Assembly: GCA_036897485.1 (NCBI GenBank)
Contig: JAYMTF010000653.1
Coordinates: 1 to 32,151, forward strand
Source of the DNA: Pelargonium nanum
Lineage: Eukaryota; Streptophyta; Magnoliopsida; Geraniales; Geraniaceae
Direction of reading: 5' to 3'
DNA: 32,151 nt
The position numbers were made by a program, and so were the translations under genes. Below are positions 22,632-32,151 of the stretch, piece by piece. The number at the start of each line of letters is the position of its first letter. Position 1 is the stretch's first letter. The notes under the pieces are model-generated. The model was not told the DNA's origin, did no database searches, and was given only the letters and a program-made list of their open reading frames with translations.

Positions 22632-25367
22632 ATGATGGGGGAGGGCTCAGCAACCAGCGTGGAGGAAGAGGTGGCGCGTGCGGTGGAGCAAGCCAAGGAG
22701 CTCCAAGACGCCGCCGCCACTCACATCTTCACGTCCTCCAATGACGAGCAGCTCCTCCGCCAGCGTGCCCTTTCTCTCGACTCCAACATTCGTCGCCTCC
22801 GCTCCATTCTCTCCAATTCCCGCTTCGATCCCAAGTTGCTCGAGAAGGTAGGTCCGATCCATTCGTTTTTCTTTTCTTCTCAATCTCATCGTTAATTCCG
22901 GGTTTGACATTCTGATTGAGAACGCTCACAGCTCGAAGAAGAGCTCCACAAAGCGAGAAGCATCATGGTTGATGGAGACGCCGCTTCTTTCATGCCTGGA
23001 AGATCTCAGGGTTCGTTAAAAAACTCTACTTTATTTGCTGTTTTTCTAGATTTGTTAATTGAATGGTGGTAGTGAGTGATGATTGAAAATTTTCTAATGC
23101 ATGCAACGCAGTTGGGTTTCTGAGAATGTTTCTGGGTCCTATCAATGTGAGGGCCACTAGAAAAGATGTTCAGTTGAAGGTTAAAGAGGAATACAACAGT
23201 TATAGAGTATGTGTGCTTCTTTCCAAGTTGTCCTTTTATTTTTATTGTTTCACTCTAGAAAATGCTCATTAATCATATGCATGAATACCATTCAAGAGTT
23301 AAATTGCCCCATTAGATCTCATTTTCTTTTTAGATTGATTAGCCCTTATGGTTCTTTTTTGCAATATGTTTGTTTTGCTAGAATTACTTAGCCTATTGCT
23401 GTTTTGAAATCCTATAATAGGTGTCAACATTGTCGACTGTCTGTACTCTTAATCTTTTGATATATCTCTGGTTGTTTTTCGTTGAAATTTACATATTGTA
23501 GTCTTTCCCAAACCATATTGTTGCAAAGTGAACTGATTTGCTCTACTATCACTTTGGAGCAGGACAGAACCGCCCTTCTATTTCTTCTTTTCCCATCAAC
23601 ACTTCTTATACTAAGATCTTGGATTTGGGAGGGATGCTTGGCAGCATTTCCAGTTCAGCTGTACCAGGTATTTATAATTTAGATGTTTTAACAAAATTCA
23701 AAATTGGCATGAATTGCTGATGGGGTCCAGTGCTTAAATGCTGAGTTATATGTCTTTCCAGGCGTGGCTGTTATTCCTCTACACGGGTTTGGCTTTGCGA
23801 GAGAACATATTGAGAGTAAATGGAAGTGATATTCGATCATGGTAGGATTAATGTTCTCTTTGGTTCTTTCGAACTCATCATTTGACCCTGCTCGTTTCTT
23901 ATAACATGGTGTGCTTGACTAGATTAAACTGAGAATTTCAATCTGTGTCAGGTATGTTTGATTATTCTGAAGCAGGGATATTGTTGTGGAGTTGTTAGAA
24001 TGAAATGAATAGAAGTTCTTGTGACTTTTGATTGTTTGGTAGAGATGACTTGTGTCAGTATATTAGAGGTTAGAGATTGCGCTGTCTGCACTGAAGATCA
24101 GTCTGTTGCATGATATAAGTTTTTTAAAAAAAAAAAGAGATAAAAAGAAGCCGATTATTAATATAGAGTCTGAACTATATGGCTTCTTTTGTTTTTTCCT
24201 ATAGAGATATCAGAATATGGTGAATTTTGAGAAACAATGAGTATTTAGCTAAAAGAGGCCGCTCAGTATCATGAAAAGCGGCTGGGACTGATTTAGGGTT
24301 TTGAAGTTGTGGATAATATTTTGGTTGGAAAAAGTTTTGATGTTTGCTTTTTATATTTTTCTGTAGCAGGATTCTGGATGAAGTGTCTTTAAGAGAAACT
24401 GGAAAATGTGATTGTGTTTTTATTTGCCAAGCTTCTTTTCCCTGTTCTTTTGGTTGATAGAAATATGAAACTGCGATGTAGAATGTTTCTTCTGACTGCT
24501 TGTGTTTAGTATTTTAATTCAATAGTGATTTCGATTGGGTTACATGATTAAAAATTGTCTATTGCATTATTTTGCCTGTTTTTTCCTCTCACTAGAGGAT
24601 CACATTCAATCTTAGGCCAAAGTATATGTGGGAAGGGTTCATTACTCATTGACACTGTTGTACCAGTTTCTTTACATCTGAAAGGCACTTTCTAGGTGCT
24701 AGATCATCAAGAGGATGTCATATATTTTAGTTTCTGTAGCAGATGACTCGGCATAATAAACCATGTTGTACATTTTCTTCTGTAAGCAAATTGGGCGTCC
24801 TATATGTTGATGTTATTTGTTTAGCTCCCTTTCATTTTCTGTTTTATCTTTATCAACTTTCTTTATCTTAAATGAATATCAATATGTACAACGCACATGC
24901 ACGCATGAATTTATACGGTTGCAGACATTTGTTATTATCCCCTTGACACACTGAACATGGTAGTTCAACTGGCATACTTAATTGACGTTTGCAGGTGGAT
25001 ATACCATCACTATTGTGCGATGGTCATGGCTCTTGTTAGTCTCACATGGGAGATCAAAGGACAGCCTAATTGTAACCAAAAGCAGGTTATGATTGTTCCA
25101 TTATGTGCTAAACTGCTAATCTTGTTTGCTGTGTTGTAATATGCTTCTCTGAAAAACTTTGCAGAGAGGTGTACAACTTTTCCTACAATGGGCAATGCTG
25201 CAGGGTGTTGCAATGCTTCTGCAAAATAGATATCAGCGCCAGAGACTCTATACACGTATTGCGTTGGGGAAGGTATCAGCTAAAAACCATGTGTTCTCTT
25301 ATGATTTATATTTCCTTCCGTCTCTTTTCCTCGTCTTTTTCAATTGAAACCTTTGACCCACTTTGAT

Positions 25368-25403
<36 letters not shown>

Positions 25404-26285
25404 CTTGCTTCTCATTTTCAGGCTAAGAGAATGGATGTTGTTTGGGGAGAAACAGCTGGTGTAGATGGCCAATTGTGGCTGTTGTGTCCCTTGCTTTTCA
25501 TTTTGCAGGTAACTACTGTTTATTCTTTTAACTGACCTGTTTTCCTAATGATTTATCTGCCTCGAATTTTCCTGGCTTATATGCATTTGCATGATCTTAC
25601 TAGAAGCAGGAAACTGAAATGAATCATTTTTTAAAACTATTAAGACTGCTAATATGTGGATAAAATTAAATATCTATACTATAGGCATCATGTGAAATGT
25701 TTCCTTCAAGTTGCAAAATTCATTCTGCGTGACCCATACCGAGTTGCAGTGCAAGGGCTGTTTGAGAAAGTTATCAAGTACCAATCCACTTTGGCCCTGG
25801 AATAATTGAACCTGAAAAAAGCAGATGCCTGCAAAAAAATCTTGTACATGTAGAATCCACCTTAACTAAAACTTGTGATAATGTCTTTCTGGTCTTATTT
25901 CTTTCACGTCTGGTAATGTGCTTTTGGGCTTGATTTAAGGGATTTGAGGCATATGTCGGATTACAGCTGCTCAAGACAGCATTTGTTGGGGTGGCTCCTG
26001 AATGGCAGGTAATATATGTATGCTGATGAGTTCTTTTTCTTCCCTTCTGCACGCAAATGAAAATATGAACTGACAAAAAAAGTTGTGACGGAAAAAAAAA
26101 GTTGCTTCTTCGACATACTTAAAACCGTGTCATTGATGTGTCATTGCCTTTGGCAGGTAGTTTTTTGTGGGATCTTGTTGGTTTTAATGGCAGTTGGGAA
26201 CTTCGCGAACACAGTACAAACGCTGATGGCAAAGTCAAGGTTTAAGGCAAAAATGAGAAGAAGTAAGAGCAAACAGGAATTATAG
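22632..26285 (+). CDS. TMEM120/TMPIT-family membrane protein (352 aa, ten exons)
   Basis: Plant member of the TMEM120 (TMPIT, PF07851) family. Animal TMEM120A/B are nuclear-envelope/ER membrane proteins whose fold resembles fatty-acid elongases and binds coenzyme A. A mechanosensing role (TACAN) is disputed, and plant function is unknown. Exons: 22632-22847, 22932-23010, 23112-23206, 23563-23667, 23762-23841, 24995-25085, 25165-25272, 25422-25508, 25940-26008 and 26157-26285, total 1059 nt, all GT-AG. Residues 1-100 form a heptad-rich coiled coil (EEEVARAVEQAKELQDAA; LRQRALSLDSNIRRLRSIL). Next come FLRMFLGPINVRATRKDVQ and about six hydrophobic segments (roughly 133-150, 166-180, 198-212, 226-244, 275-305, 311-330). 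The WWIYHHY motif (192-198) matches the conserved WWxxHHY of animal TMEM120, where a Trp contacts CoA. The C-terminus is basic. Two adjacent ATGs (22632, 22635) make the start uncertain by one residue. Arabidopsis At4g10430 and At1g33230 are likely counterparts (from memory). Confidence 0.94.
25371..25400 (+). repeat. (CT)15 microsatellite before exon 8 of the TMEM120 gene
   Basis: Fifteen uninterrupted CT units end 21 bp before the intron 7 acceptor (AG at 25420-25421). The repeat extends the polypyrimidine tract of that acceptor. Length variants could alter splicing of exon 8. Confidence 0.95.
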
Positions 26286-27395
26286 ATTAGGGTATTCCCT
26301 AATTGGTAGGGTAAATCTTCCCATAGATTCATAGGATCGCATTTTTGTTATCTTTTATTCTTGTCTCAAACATGCTCCACATAGGCTGAGGCAATGAAAA
26401 TTAACTTCATAAGCTTTTCATTTTGTTTTTTACCAATTGCCTTTTTTATGTGATACTGTTCTATTCTTTTTTAACTGACTCACTGGAAACTCAAAAGAGG
26501 CTCAATGTTGGACATGGATGCTTTGGCTGTGTAGCAAATCCAATGTTATTCCAATTGTCCTCCTTGTATATGTGTATCATTTCATTTTTATTTTTTTACT
26601 AGTATATTTCAAGGTACAGCCTTTTGGTTCAAATAGATTTGTTTGAAATGAAACTCTAAATTTGTTCATTCAATAGCTTGAAGGTAATTTATTTGTTATG
26701 AATTATGATTTTATATGAATTATAAAAAACTTATTCTTGTAGGCCCATTTCCCAATATATGAGTATAGCCTCATTTTCATTTGGTTTTCATGAGTAGCCT
26801 AAGTGGGCTTGTGAAGAGAACCCATTATCTTATATATTCTCTATGTTGGATGTTTCAATTCCAAATGCATGCAACACAATGAAATTACACTTACACACAA
26901 GGTAGCCCATTACTAAATGAAATTGAACATGAATACATTTTATATATTCTTTCCGTCACAGAATAAGCGCACTGTTTCTTTTGTATTTTTGTCATGTCAT
27001 TTTATTTTGATAATAAGAAAGTTACCGTCCCTTCAGTTTATAATAGCACATGATCATGAAGATACGAGAATAAAACAATATCATACTAGCTTTTCATTCA
27101 TTTTTCCACGAAAAAACTCTCATTTCGAAACAGATGGAGTTCTCGTCATCAGTGGCAGGTGTCGTAATTATGTTAGTGTTGACTAATCAAGTAGTTGTGG
27201 ATGGAGCCTCATGATAGTGGCATACACACATACATATACAAACACCTCAATATAGAATTATAAAGTATTATGGTATAATATACATATGGTGGTGTACATG
27301 AACATATACATTCACAAGGTACAAATATACAGGTAATAAGGTAGCTGGAGAAAGTGAGATCAAAACATATATAGGTGGTGACTACTAAAATTAGG

Positions 27396-27433
<38 letters not shown>

Positions 27434-28157
27434 GAGACCAATCACATGGGGTTTAATTTTATAGTGTGGCTTTTGTATTATTGTTTAGAAAAAGAATAAT
27501 AAAAAAGACAAAGGGAGTGTGTGTTTGTCTACATACATATATAGATACGTACATGATCCCATGTGTTAAAAAGTATATGTATTGACATGAAGCCAAGTAA
27601 AGTAAGAGAGAGATACATATTTATATTTATTAGATGGTACCACATTTGATCACAAAAATGGTTGATGAGGGTACAGTAGAGCCCAGCTGGGTCCATAATT
27701 ATAATGTGTAATGTGTAAATCTAAATCTATTGCTGCAACCAACATTGTACCAATTGCTCAACCTCAACCTTAATCCTCCCATGTGCATCTCCTACCTATA
27801 CATTTAATTTAAACACCTTACTTTACATGTATATATATCATTCCTAAATTATGTAATCACCACTCAACACTACATGTTACCTTTGAGGATTGCCTATCAT
27901 CTCCATCATCCTATAGATCTCTGGGTTTGTAATATTTAAATTTAATTAAATGATCGACATTGAAAAATGAAACGGTAGTTTAGAGCTTTTTTTTTTTGTT
28001 GTTGGAGTGTCTAGATTAACAGGAATAAATGTATTTTTCAATTTATGATCGACCACTCTACTCAATTGTCTTCATTGTTGTGCCGCGTTTTCTTGAGTTT
28101 ATTGTTTTACCTGATTTACCTACTAGCGCCTCTTGAATCCTTATTCTTCTCTGGTGG
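26286..28157. other. Intergenic, no gene recognised; contains a long (TA)n tract
   Basis: This is the 3' flank of the TMEM120-family gene followed by AT-rich DNA. Open frames here (for example 26917-27186 plus and 27209-27445 minus) have biased composition and no family features. A (TA)n run occupies 27397-27429. Nothing else stands out. Confidence 0.55.
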
Positions 28158-28560
28158 TTAAAACTCAATTTTAATGGTAGCTCTTTAGAAAATTCGGGTC
28201 GTTTATGCAGAGTGGGCGCGGTTGCTAGAGACCATAAGTATGCGTGGGTTGCAGGTAGCTCTACAAAAATGGGTTGGGATGTGGCTGGTTTGGTCGAGCT
28301 CTGGGGTTTAAGATTGACTCTGTTTCTAGCAGAGTCTCTTGATTGTTGAAATGGACGTCAGTTCTACTGTCACTCTCTTTTACATGTCTGATGGAGAGCA
28401 AGGCAAGCCTCCCAATCTGAAATTTTTATTTTGTTACAAGTGGGAAGACATGTAAATCATGTGGTGAACTTGATGACAAAGTCTCGTTATTCTACTTATT
28501 CAGATTGTAACTTTATCCTCCACTCGTTTTTGAGTTTCGTAAATTGCTATTGAATTCATG
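28158..28560 (+). pseudogene. Decayed RNase H-like domain of a LINE (non-LTR) retrotransposon
   Basis: The frame 28158-28346 (stop 28347-28349) reads as the start of an RVT_3/RNase H-type domain as found at the end of plant LINE ORF2. It shows LKLNFNGSS, then SGR, VGAVARDH, WVAGSS..MGWD, and VELWGLRLTLFLAESL. The first catalytic Asp of the usual DGSS motif is Asn here, and a stop cuts the domain short. Fragments resembling the remaining C-terminal part occur to about 28560 in other frames. It is a dead fragment with no flanking reverse transcriptase visible upstream. Confidence 0.7.
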
Positions 28561-29819
28561 TAATAATACTCCAAAAAATTTAGACTTTTCACTTTCTTGA
28601 TGCTTTATAAAAATAAAAATATAGGTAACTATGTTATATATGTGTGCATATTAAAAGGGAAGAAAAGAATAGTAATGGTGGAGGTGAAGGTGGGGTGTAA
28701 TAAAAGAATGAAAAAGAAAGGGAACACAAGTGGGAGGGAAGAGAATAGGGATGGGTTTGGATTGTGGTTGAAGAAGAAATAGAGGAAGAGAGAGAGGCAC
28801 ATGGTAGGGCACATCATAGCATATGGGGTTGATGTAAGTAGTGGATTATCTATCTTTTATATTATCTATATCAATATATTGCATATATGCAATGTATAAA
28901 TTGCTAGTTGGCAAAGTTGGATGGTGATGATGCAATAGCAAGTGGAATCATACAACTGTAAATTAGTGTGTAGACTATGTAACAACCAAACCATTCACAT
29001 TCCTACTTGTCTACATATCCTATTACTACATTACATTACATTACCTTACCTCCTGTTGCATGCCTCCATTTCTTTTCTATTCTTTATGCAATTATTGTTC
29101 TATTTCTTTAATTATATATAATTTATCAAAGCAAAAGAGTTATTGGTCGAAATTCAACCAAAAAAATTTATCATTAGAATTGCACAAATTCTATGTGCAA
29201 AGACATAACATTGGAGCGAGTATTAGGCAGCGTTTATATAGTTTAAATTTTTAACTTAGTCAAAATAAAAACAACTTATTTTTAAAAATTTATAAACCTC
29301 CCGGTCAAAAATTAAAACGTTAAAAGTTTTAAACCTTCTGTTCAACAAATATATATTCTTTGTATTTATTTAACCGGTGTTTGAAAATATAATATTTTTT
29401 ATTTACAACCATGTCGTTATTAAAAAAATTAAATGAATGTAACAATTATAATTTTGGAATATATAACATATTTCAATTTTCTAAAAATTTAATTAAAATT
29501 TATTAGTTATACTAACACTAGCTCAGTGATATTAATAATTATTAGAGTCATCAATTTTATTACAAATCAAGCTCATTTTTACAAAGATTTTTTTTAAAAG
29601 CTACAAAGATTTAAATGAAACTAATTATCACTAGCAATCATGCATGAATATAACTCTCAAAATTAGCCTTCTTAATTTACATTCTAGGATCAACTCCTCA
29701 TGGCCTCAATTATTTACTCTTATAATTTGTTTATACGGCATGAGTTGACTAATTTACTATATGACTACACTAACAATTTAATTAAAATTCAATTCTTGTT
29801 GAAAGAACAAAACTACAAA
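28561..29819. other. AT-rich intergenic DNA
   Basis: No gene was found. A purine-rich stretch lies at 28660-28800, and a perfect palindrome, ATTGCATATATGCAAT, at 28878-28893. The segment 29250-29640 is very AT-rich with many short A and T runs. Frames here are short and uninformative. Confidence 0.55.
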
Positions 29820-30073
29820 TTCCAAATGTCATCGTCGCGGTCCGGTTATTTCAATGCCTAAGTCTCTACATCAATCAACACAATCTCTCCTCGAGCATTA
29901 TCACCTCTGCAATGTTGAATCATGGTCTCACTTTCCATTCACATATGCTAAATTTTGTATAGCAATCCCCAAATGTTGCTTTGGGGTTCTTTGTATCCAA
30001 GTTATTCTTGGTTCTTTGTACTTTGTTCTAAATTTATTTGAATGAAGTACTGCTTGCCGATCAAAAAAAAAAA
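29820..30073 (+). mobile_element. LINE-like retroposon 3' end with poly(A) tail
   Basis: The segment ends in TTGAATGAAGTACTGCTTG, then CCGATC and eleven A residues (30063-30073). A 3' terminus of the type GCTTGCCGATC-A(n) is characteristic of plant L1-type LINEs and related retroposed copies. The 5' boundary is uncertain, and I could not find a matching target-site duplication. The RNase H remnant at 28158 has the same orientation, but 1.3 kb of unrelated AT-rich DNA separates them, so they may be independent insertions. Confidence 0.5.
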
Positions 30074-30565
30074 GTTTGTTGCGTTTTATTTTTTATTTTT
30101 TGATTTTAGCACCCAAAACGAAGACGTTTGGGGTTAACTGAAATTCAAATTTCAAATTAAACGCATCGTTTGGATGCAGTGAGATAAAGAAGTGATATGG
30201 CAGGGTGCTGATGTGTAGGTTATGAGTTAGTAGCATGAGACTTGTATGATTTTGTAAAAAATGTCAATCTAGAGTTCAAAACAAACAAATACCTTAAGTA
30301 AGAAGCAACTAGAACGGGAACAAGTCCTATATACAAGTGGAAAGGAAAAAATATTAAGAATATTCTTTGTAACTTTTGGATCAAAATGAAGACATGCATA
30401 TATAGGATCTCTCCATCCAGTCTTCAATTAGAGACTTATGGAGTGAGTGATTGAGTGGTGGTATAAGTGGGGTTAGTTTATTTTGTCGGCCAAAAACATA
30501 AAGATGTATCCATGAAATCACCAAAAAGTAATACAGCTTCTATTAGGCTATGCATATATACATAA
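30074..30565. other. Intergenic, no gene recognised
   Basis: Mixed AT-rich DNA. Short inverted words around AAACG..CGTTTGG occur at about 30112-30175. No open frame or RNA was recognised. Confidence 0.5.
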
Positions 30566-30798
30566 TACAATACAATACAATACAATAATGGCAATGAAGT
30601 AGATAGATACACACATGTACACTACATGCATGTACACTACACATGTTTGTGAACCAAAACAAAACAAAACAAAGTAAAGCAAAACAAAAAGGCTGTCTCT
30701 TCTCACTTCTCTGCACTGCACTGCACTGCACTGCACTTACTATTGTTTTCTCTTCTCTTTATTCATTATTCACTATAGAGAGAGAGAGAGAGAGAGAG
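30566..30798. repeat. Cluster of pentanucleotide and dinucleotide microsatellites
   Basis: In 233 bp there are (TACAA)4 at 30566-30585, a 13-bp direct repeat CATGTACACTACA at 30614-30626 and 30629-30641, an imperfect AAAAC tract at about 30656-30690, (CTGCA)5 at 30711-30735 and (AG)11 at 30777-30798. The minus-strand frames here are only translations of these repeats. A GA-rich element could belong to the promoter of a gene outside the window, but none is visible. Confidence 0.9.
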
Positions 30799-31489
30799 TG
30801 TGTGGGGAAAAGATTTCAATAACACTTATTGATGTTAATTATTATCATCACCCGTACTCTCTTGTTTTTTCTTCTCTCTCTCGACAGTCATTATAGATTT
30901 CTTGTCAGATTATTTACTTTCAACTTCATTTACTGCAACAAGATTTACCAATTTCATTGGAGCTAACTATTGTGTGTACTAACATTGTTGGAGGTACAGA
31001 AAAAAAGAACATAAACATGTGCAGCTTGGGGACACCATGTCCATCAAATTGGTACACATTCACATTACAAAGATTTGGAACCATGTTATATATTTAATTA
31101 AACTCCACTGGATGGTGGATACAAGACATAAACAACTTGAGGATACATATAATTAAGATGAGTGCTGAGCTTAATTGAGTGCCTACAGGAGGTGTATAAT
31201 TAATATATATGTTTGTGACAGAGAGAATGGGAAGAAAGAAACAAAAAATTCCCATAATAACACTAATTAACCTATTGCTAACAAAGTGGATCTGCTTTTT
31301 TTTCTTCCCTTTTGGGTTTTTAATAATTAGGGAGTAATCAGATCAAGATCTTACTTTACATTAAAAGAATCATTTCAGAGGAATAAACTATATGAAAATA
31401 AAATACACTTTTAGATTTCCATATATGTAAGATAGTGGTGTCATGATACTATTACTTTTCTATCTTGTTATATTACATCTTAATCATAT
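30799..31489. other. Intergenic, no gene recognised
   Basis: AT-rich DNA with pyrimidine-rich patches (30865-30885, 31290-31310). No coding frame, RNA or terminal repeat was found. Confidence 0.5.
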
Positions 31490-32038
31490 ATAGTTATAGA
31501 GTAAAATATATATCAGTTGACTGATATAACTGATACATCAGTCGCACCTAAAACTACGTAGTTTTAAATAAGTGATTAATACAAAACTACGTAATTTTGG
31601 TTAAATCTCAAAACCCTAAATAATTTGTTTCTTTACACTGCCGCCAGCAGCCATCAAGCCAACACCACAGCCACATGTCACCGATGCTACTGCCTTTGTC
31701 CACTTTCTTCTTCCTCAATGCATTGACAGTTAAAGAAAATAGACAACTGTTCTTTTATTTATTTTGAGTTAAATATTGCTTGTTGAATTTATGGAACAAA
31801 ACAATCAGTTTGAATGATATGAAAAATCAATCACCTATGCCGAGGAACAAATACATTGCCCACCAGATGAAGGGGAAGGAAAAAAATGGGCTGTTGGCGG
31901 CTGGATTAGGGGAAGAATAAAGAAATAAAAGAAACATTATTTAGGTTTTTGATATTCAACTTAAAACTACGTAGTTTTAGGTGCAACTGATGTATCAGTT
32001 ATATCAGTCAACTGATACACATTTTATTAATAGTTATA
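31490..32038. mobile_element. Long-TIR Mutator-type MITE with 9-bp target-site duplication
   Basis: The nine-base direct repeat ATAGTTATA flanks the element at 31490-31498 and 32030-32038, so the element itself is 31499-32029 (531 bp). Its arms 31511-31567 and 31961-32017 are inverted copies over 57 bp with one mismatch. Both contain the palindrome AAAACTACGTAGTTTT (31550-31565 and 31963-31978) and the words ATCAGTTGACTGAT and CTGATACATCAGT. Similarity continues outward to the 9-bp repeats. It also continues inward (CTAAATAAT..GTTTCTTT; GCCGCC-GCAGCC), though the left arm has an extra 35 bp or so holding a partial second copy of the palindrome. Perfect 9-bp duplications with long inverted repeats are the hallmark of Mutator-like elements. 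No transposase is encoded, so it is non-autonomous. Confidence 0.8.
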
Positions 32039-32151
32039 TATATATATAATAATGTGTTATTGCTTAGTGGTATGAAAAGTGGGGTTAGGAATAGATGTAG
32101 ATTTGGGTATGTTAATATAATATGGGTAGGTCCTATATATATTGTTATTGA

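Noticed and set aside
30690-30715. Resemblance to a miR156-star-like CT-rich word
   Set aside because: The match to the mature or star sequence is poor and no complementary arm is found nearby, so no microRNA precursor is supported.
30543-30736. Minus-strand Cys-rich frames
   Set aside because: They are translations of CTGCA, AAAAC and TACAA microsatellites.
1-32151. tRNA, rRNA or CRISPR arrays
   Set aside because: No cloverleaf with T-loop and acceptor pairing, no rRNA-like conserved blocks, and no regularly spaced repeat-spacer array was found by eye.

Overview
The window is nuclear DNA from a flowering plant, most likely a eudicot. Introns are AT-rich with GT-AG borders, exons encode plant-type proteins, and intergenic DNA carries simple repeats, decayed LINE pieces and foldback elements. 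I cannot name the species. Four protein-coding genes can be reconstructed exon by exon. In each, the reading frame closes across every splice junction.

Layout. 379-1011 (minus): an intronless, GC-rich ATL/RHA3-type RING-H2 membrane ubiquitin ligase. 1012-4612: intergenic DNA with degenerate minisatellites, an (ATT)n tract, clusters of TGGGCY boxes and a striking run of perfect hairpins (3686-3809). 4671-15404 (plus): a 27-exon orthologue of HEAT repeat-containing protein 6 (1176 aa), with a G-quadruplex-prone tract, a 132-bp tandem duplication and hairpin structures in its introns. 15405-17290: intergenic DNA with two 16-bp palindromes. 17290-20729 (plus): a PMT18-type Golgi methyltransferase (630 aa, five coding exons) with a probable intron in its 5' leader. 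22632-26285 (plus): a TMEM120/TMPIT-family six-pass membrane protein (352 aa, ten exons). 26286-32151: no intact gene. It contains an RNase H-like LINE remnant, a LINE 3' end with a poly(A) tail, a cluster of pentanucleotide microsatellites and, at the right edge, a 531-bp long-TIR element flanked by perfect 9-bp direct repeats (Mutator-type MITE signature).

The genes do not form a pathway. One is a regulatory E3 ligase, one a helical-repeat scaffold, one a Golgi enzyme likely acting on wall polysaccharides, and one a membrane protein of the CoA-binding TMEM120 family. The PMT-TMEM120 neighbourhood resembles an Arabidopsis arrangement that I recall, which suggests old conserved microsynteny. 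I found no clearly novel protein system. The most unusual material is non-coding: the Mutator-like MITE, the hairpin run upstream of the HEAT gene, and the intronic G-rich tract.
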